From Candidatus Dormiibacter sp. (GTDB taxonomy: Bacteria > Chloroflexota > Dormibacteria > UBA8260): 6,275 nt of DNA. Shown piece after piece: positions 6,142 to 6,275 of the stretch. The notes beneath the pieces are model-generated. The model saw only the letters and a program-made list of their open reading frames with translations. It was not told the DNA's origin and made no database searches. The stretch spans positions 1 to 6,275 of the forward strand of contig JANWHI010000112.1 of assembly GCA_025450495.1 (NCBI GenBank). Direction: 5' to 3'. Numbering within the stretch: position 1 is the stretch's first letter; each line of letters starts with the position of its first letter. Made by a program: the position numbers and the translations under genes.

Positions 6142-6193
6142 CATGTGGCCGCTACCGGACGCGATCCCCCGTTCGGCCCCCGTGCCAGGGGAC

Positions 6194-6199
6194 TAGAGT
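6194..6199 (+). promoter_or_regulatory. Candidate -10 box (TAGAGT) for the gene at the right edge
   Basis: TAGAGT, in the context GACTAGAGTG, fits TAnnnT and lies 53 nt before the ATG at 6253. This would leave an untranslated leader of roughly 45 nt carrying the GGAGG site. No convincing -35 box is present. The divergent DUF6159 promoter lies about 55 nt to the left. Confidence 0.4.
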
Positions 6200-6241
6200 G
6201 GTCGGGCGCGTGGCGATCGTCACGGGGGTCAACGGATACCG

Positions 6242-6246
6242 GGAGG
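6242..6246 (+). promoter_or_regulatory. Shine-Dalgarno site (GGAGG) of the right-edge gene
   Basis: GGAGG lies 6 nt before the ATG at 6253, the best ribosome-binding site in the window. It decides the start against a GTG at 6210, which opens a different frame. Confidence 0.7.
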
Positions 6247-6252
6247 TGTGCG

Positions 6253-6275
6253 ATGGACGTCAATCCCAGCAAGAC
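6253..6275 (+). CDS. Start of an unidentified gene, cut by the window edge
   Basis: Only MDVNPSK and part of the next codon are visible, so the product cannot be recognised. The call rests on the GGAGG site 6 nt upstream, the candidate -10 box further up, and the divergent layout with the DUF6159 gene. A competing frame from a GTG at 6210 also stays open to the edge but lacks a ribosome-binding site. Confidence 0.6.

Noticed and set aside
6210..6275. Alternative GTG start for the right-edge gene
   Set aside because: It is in a different frame from the ATG at 6253, has no Shine-Dalgarno site, and the GGAGG at 6242-6246 is ideally placed for the ATG. It is not fully excluded because the window ends.

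Overview
This is a very GC-rich, gene-dense stretch of bacterial chromosome. Codon third positions are strongly G/C, several genes seem to start without a Shine-Dalgarno site, and the families fit an actinobacterium. The domain style (DUF6159 membrane protein, sigma-70 factor with a short region 1.1, secreted Ig-like protein) suggests Thermoleophilia/Solirubrobacterales. That lineage call is an impression, not a computed result. I see no mobile element, CRISPR array, tRNA or rRNA, and no sign of recent transfer.

Layout. A minus-strand gene (22-1521) encodes a secreted multi-Ig-like protein with two Asp-box motifs. It diverges from a plus-strand row of genes: a DUF2007-type putative signal-transducing protein with a helical C-terminal extension (GTG start, 1698-2195); a class I SAM-dependent methyltransferase (2253-2927); a primary-like sigma-70 factor (3063-4121); a strong GC hairpin terminator (4141-4166); and a universal stress protein (4223-4672). 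The stress protein is preceded by a possible 8-codon leader ORF whose stop overlaps its start codon.

Converging on the stress gene is a minus-strand pair that overlaps by 13 nt: a six-helix DUF6159 membrane protein (5278-6129), then a YdeI/OmdA-family protein (4706-5290). At the right edge a new plus-strand gene begins at 6253 with a good ribosome-binding site, but only seven codons are inside the window.

Functional reading. The sigma factor, the universal stress protein and the YdeI-like protein all fit a general regulation/stress setting, but each looks like its own transcription unit except the DUF6159-YdeI pair. I see no clearly novel multi-gene system. The points most worth a second look are: (a) a recurring TAnnnT box 6-9 nt before start codons that lack a Shine-Dalgarno site, suggesting leaderless transcripts; (b) the tiny leader ORF overlapping the stress-protein start; and (c) substitutions in the sigma factor at positions known in E. 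coli sigma-70 to read the -12 base pair.
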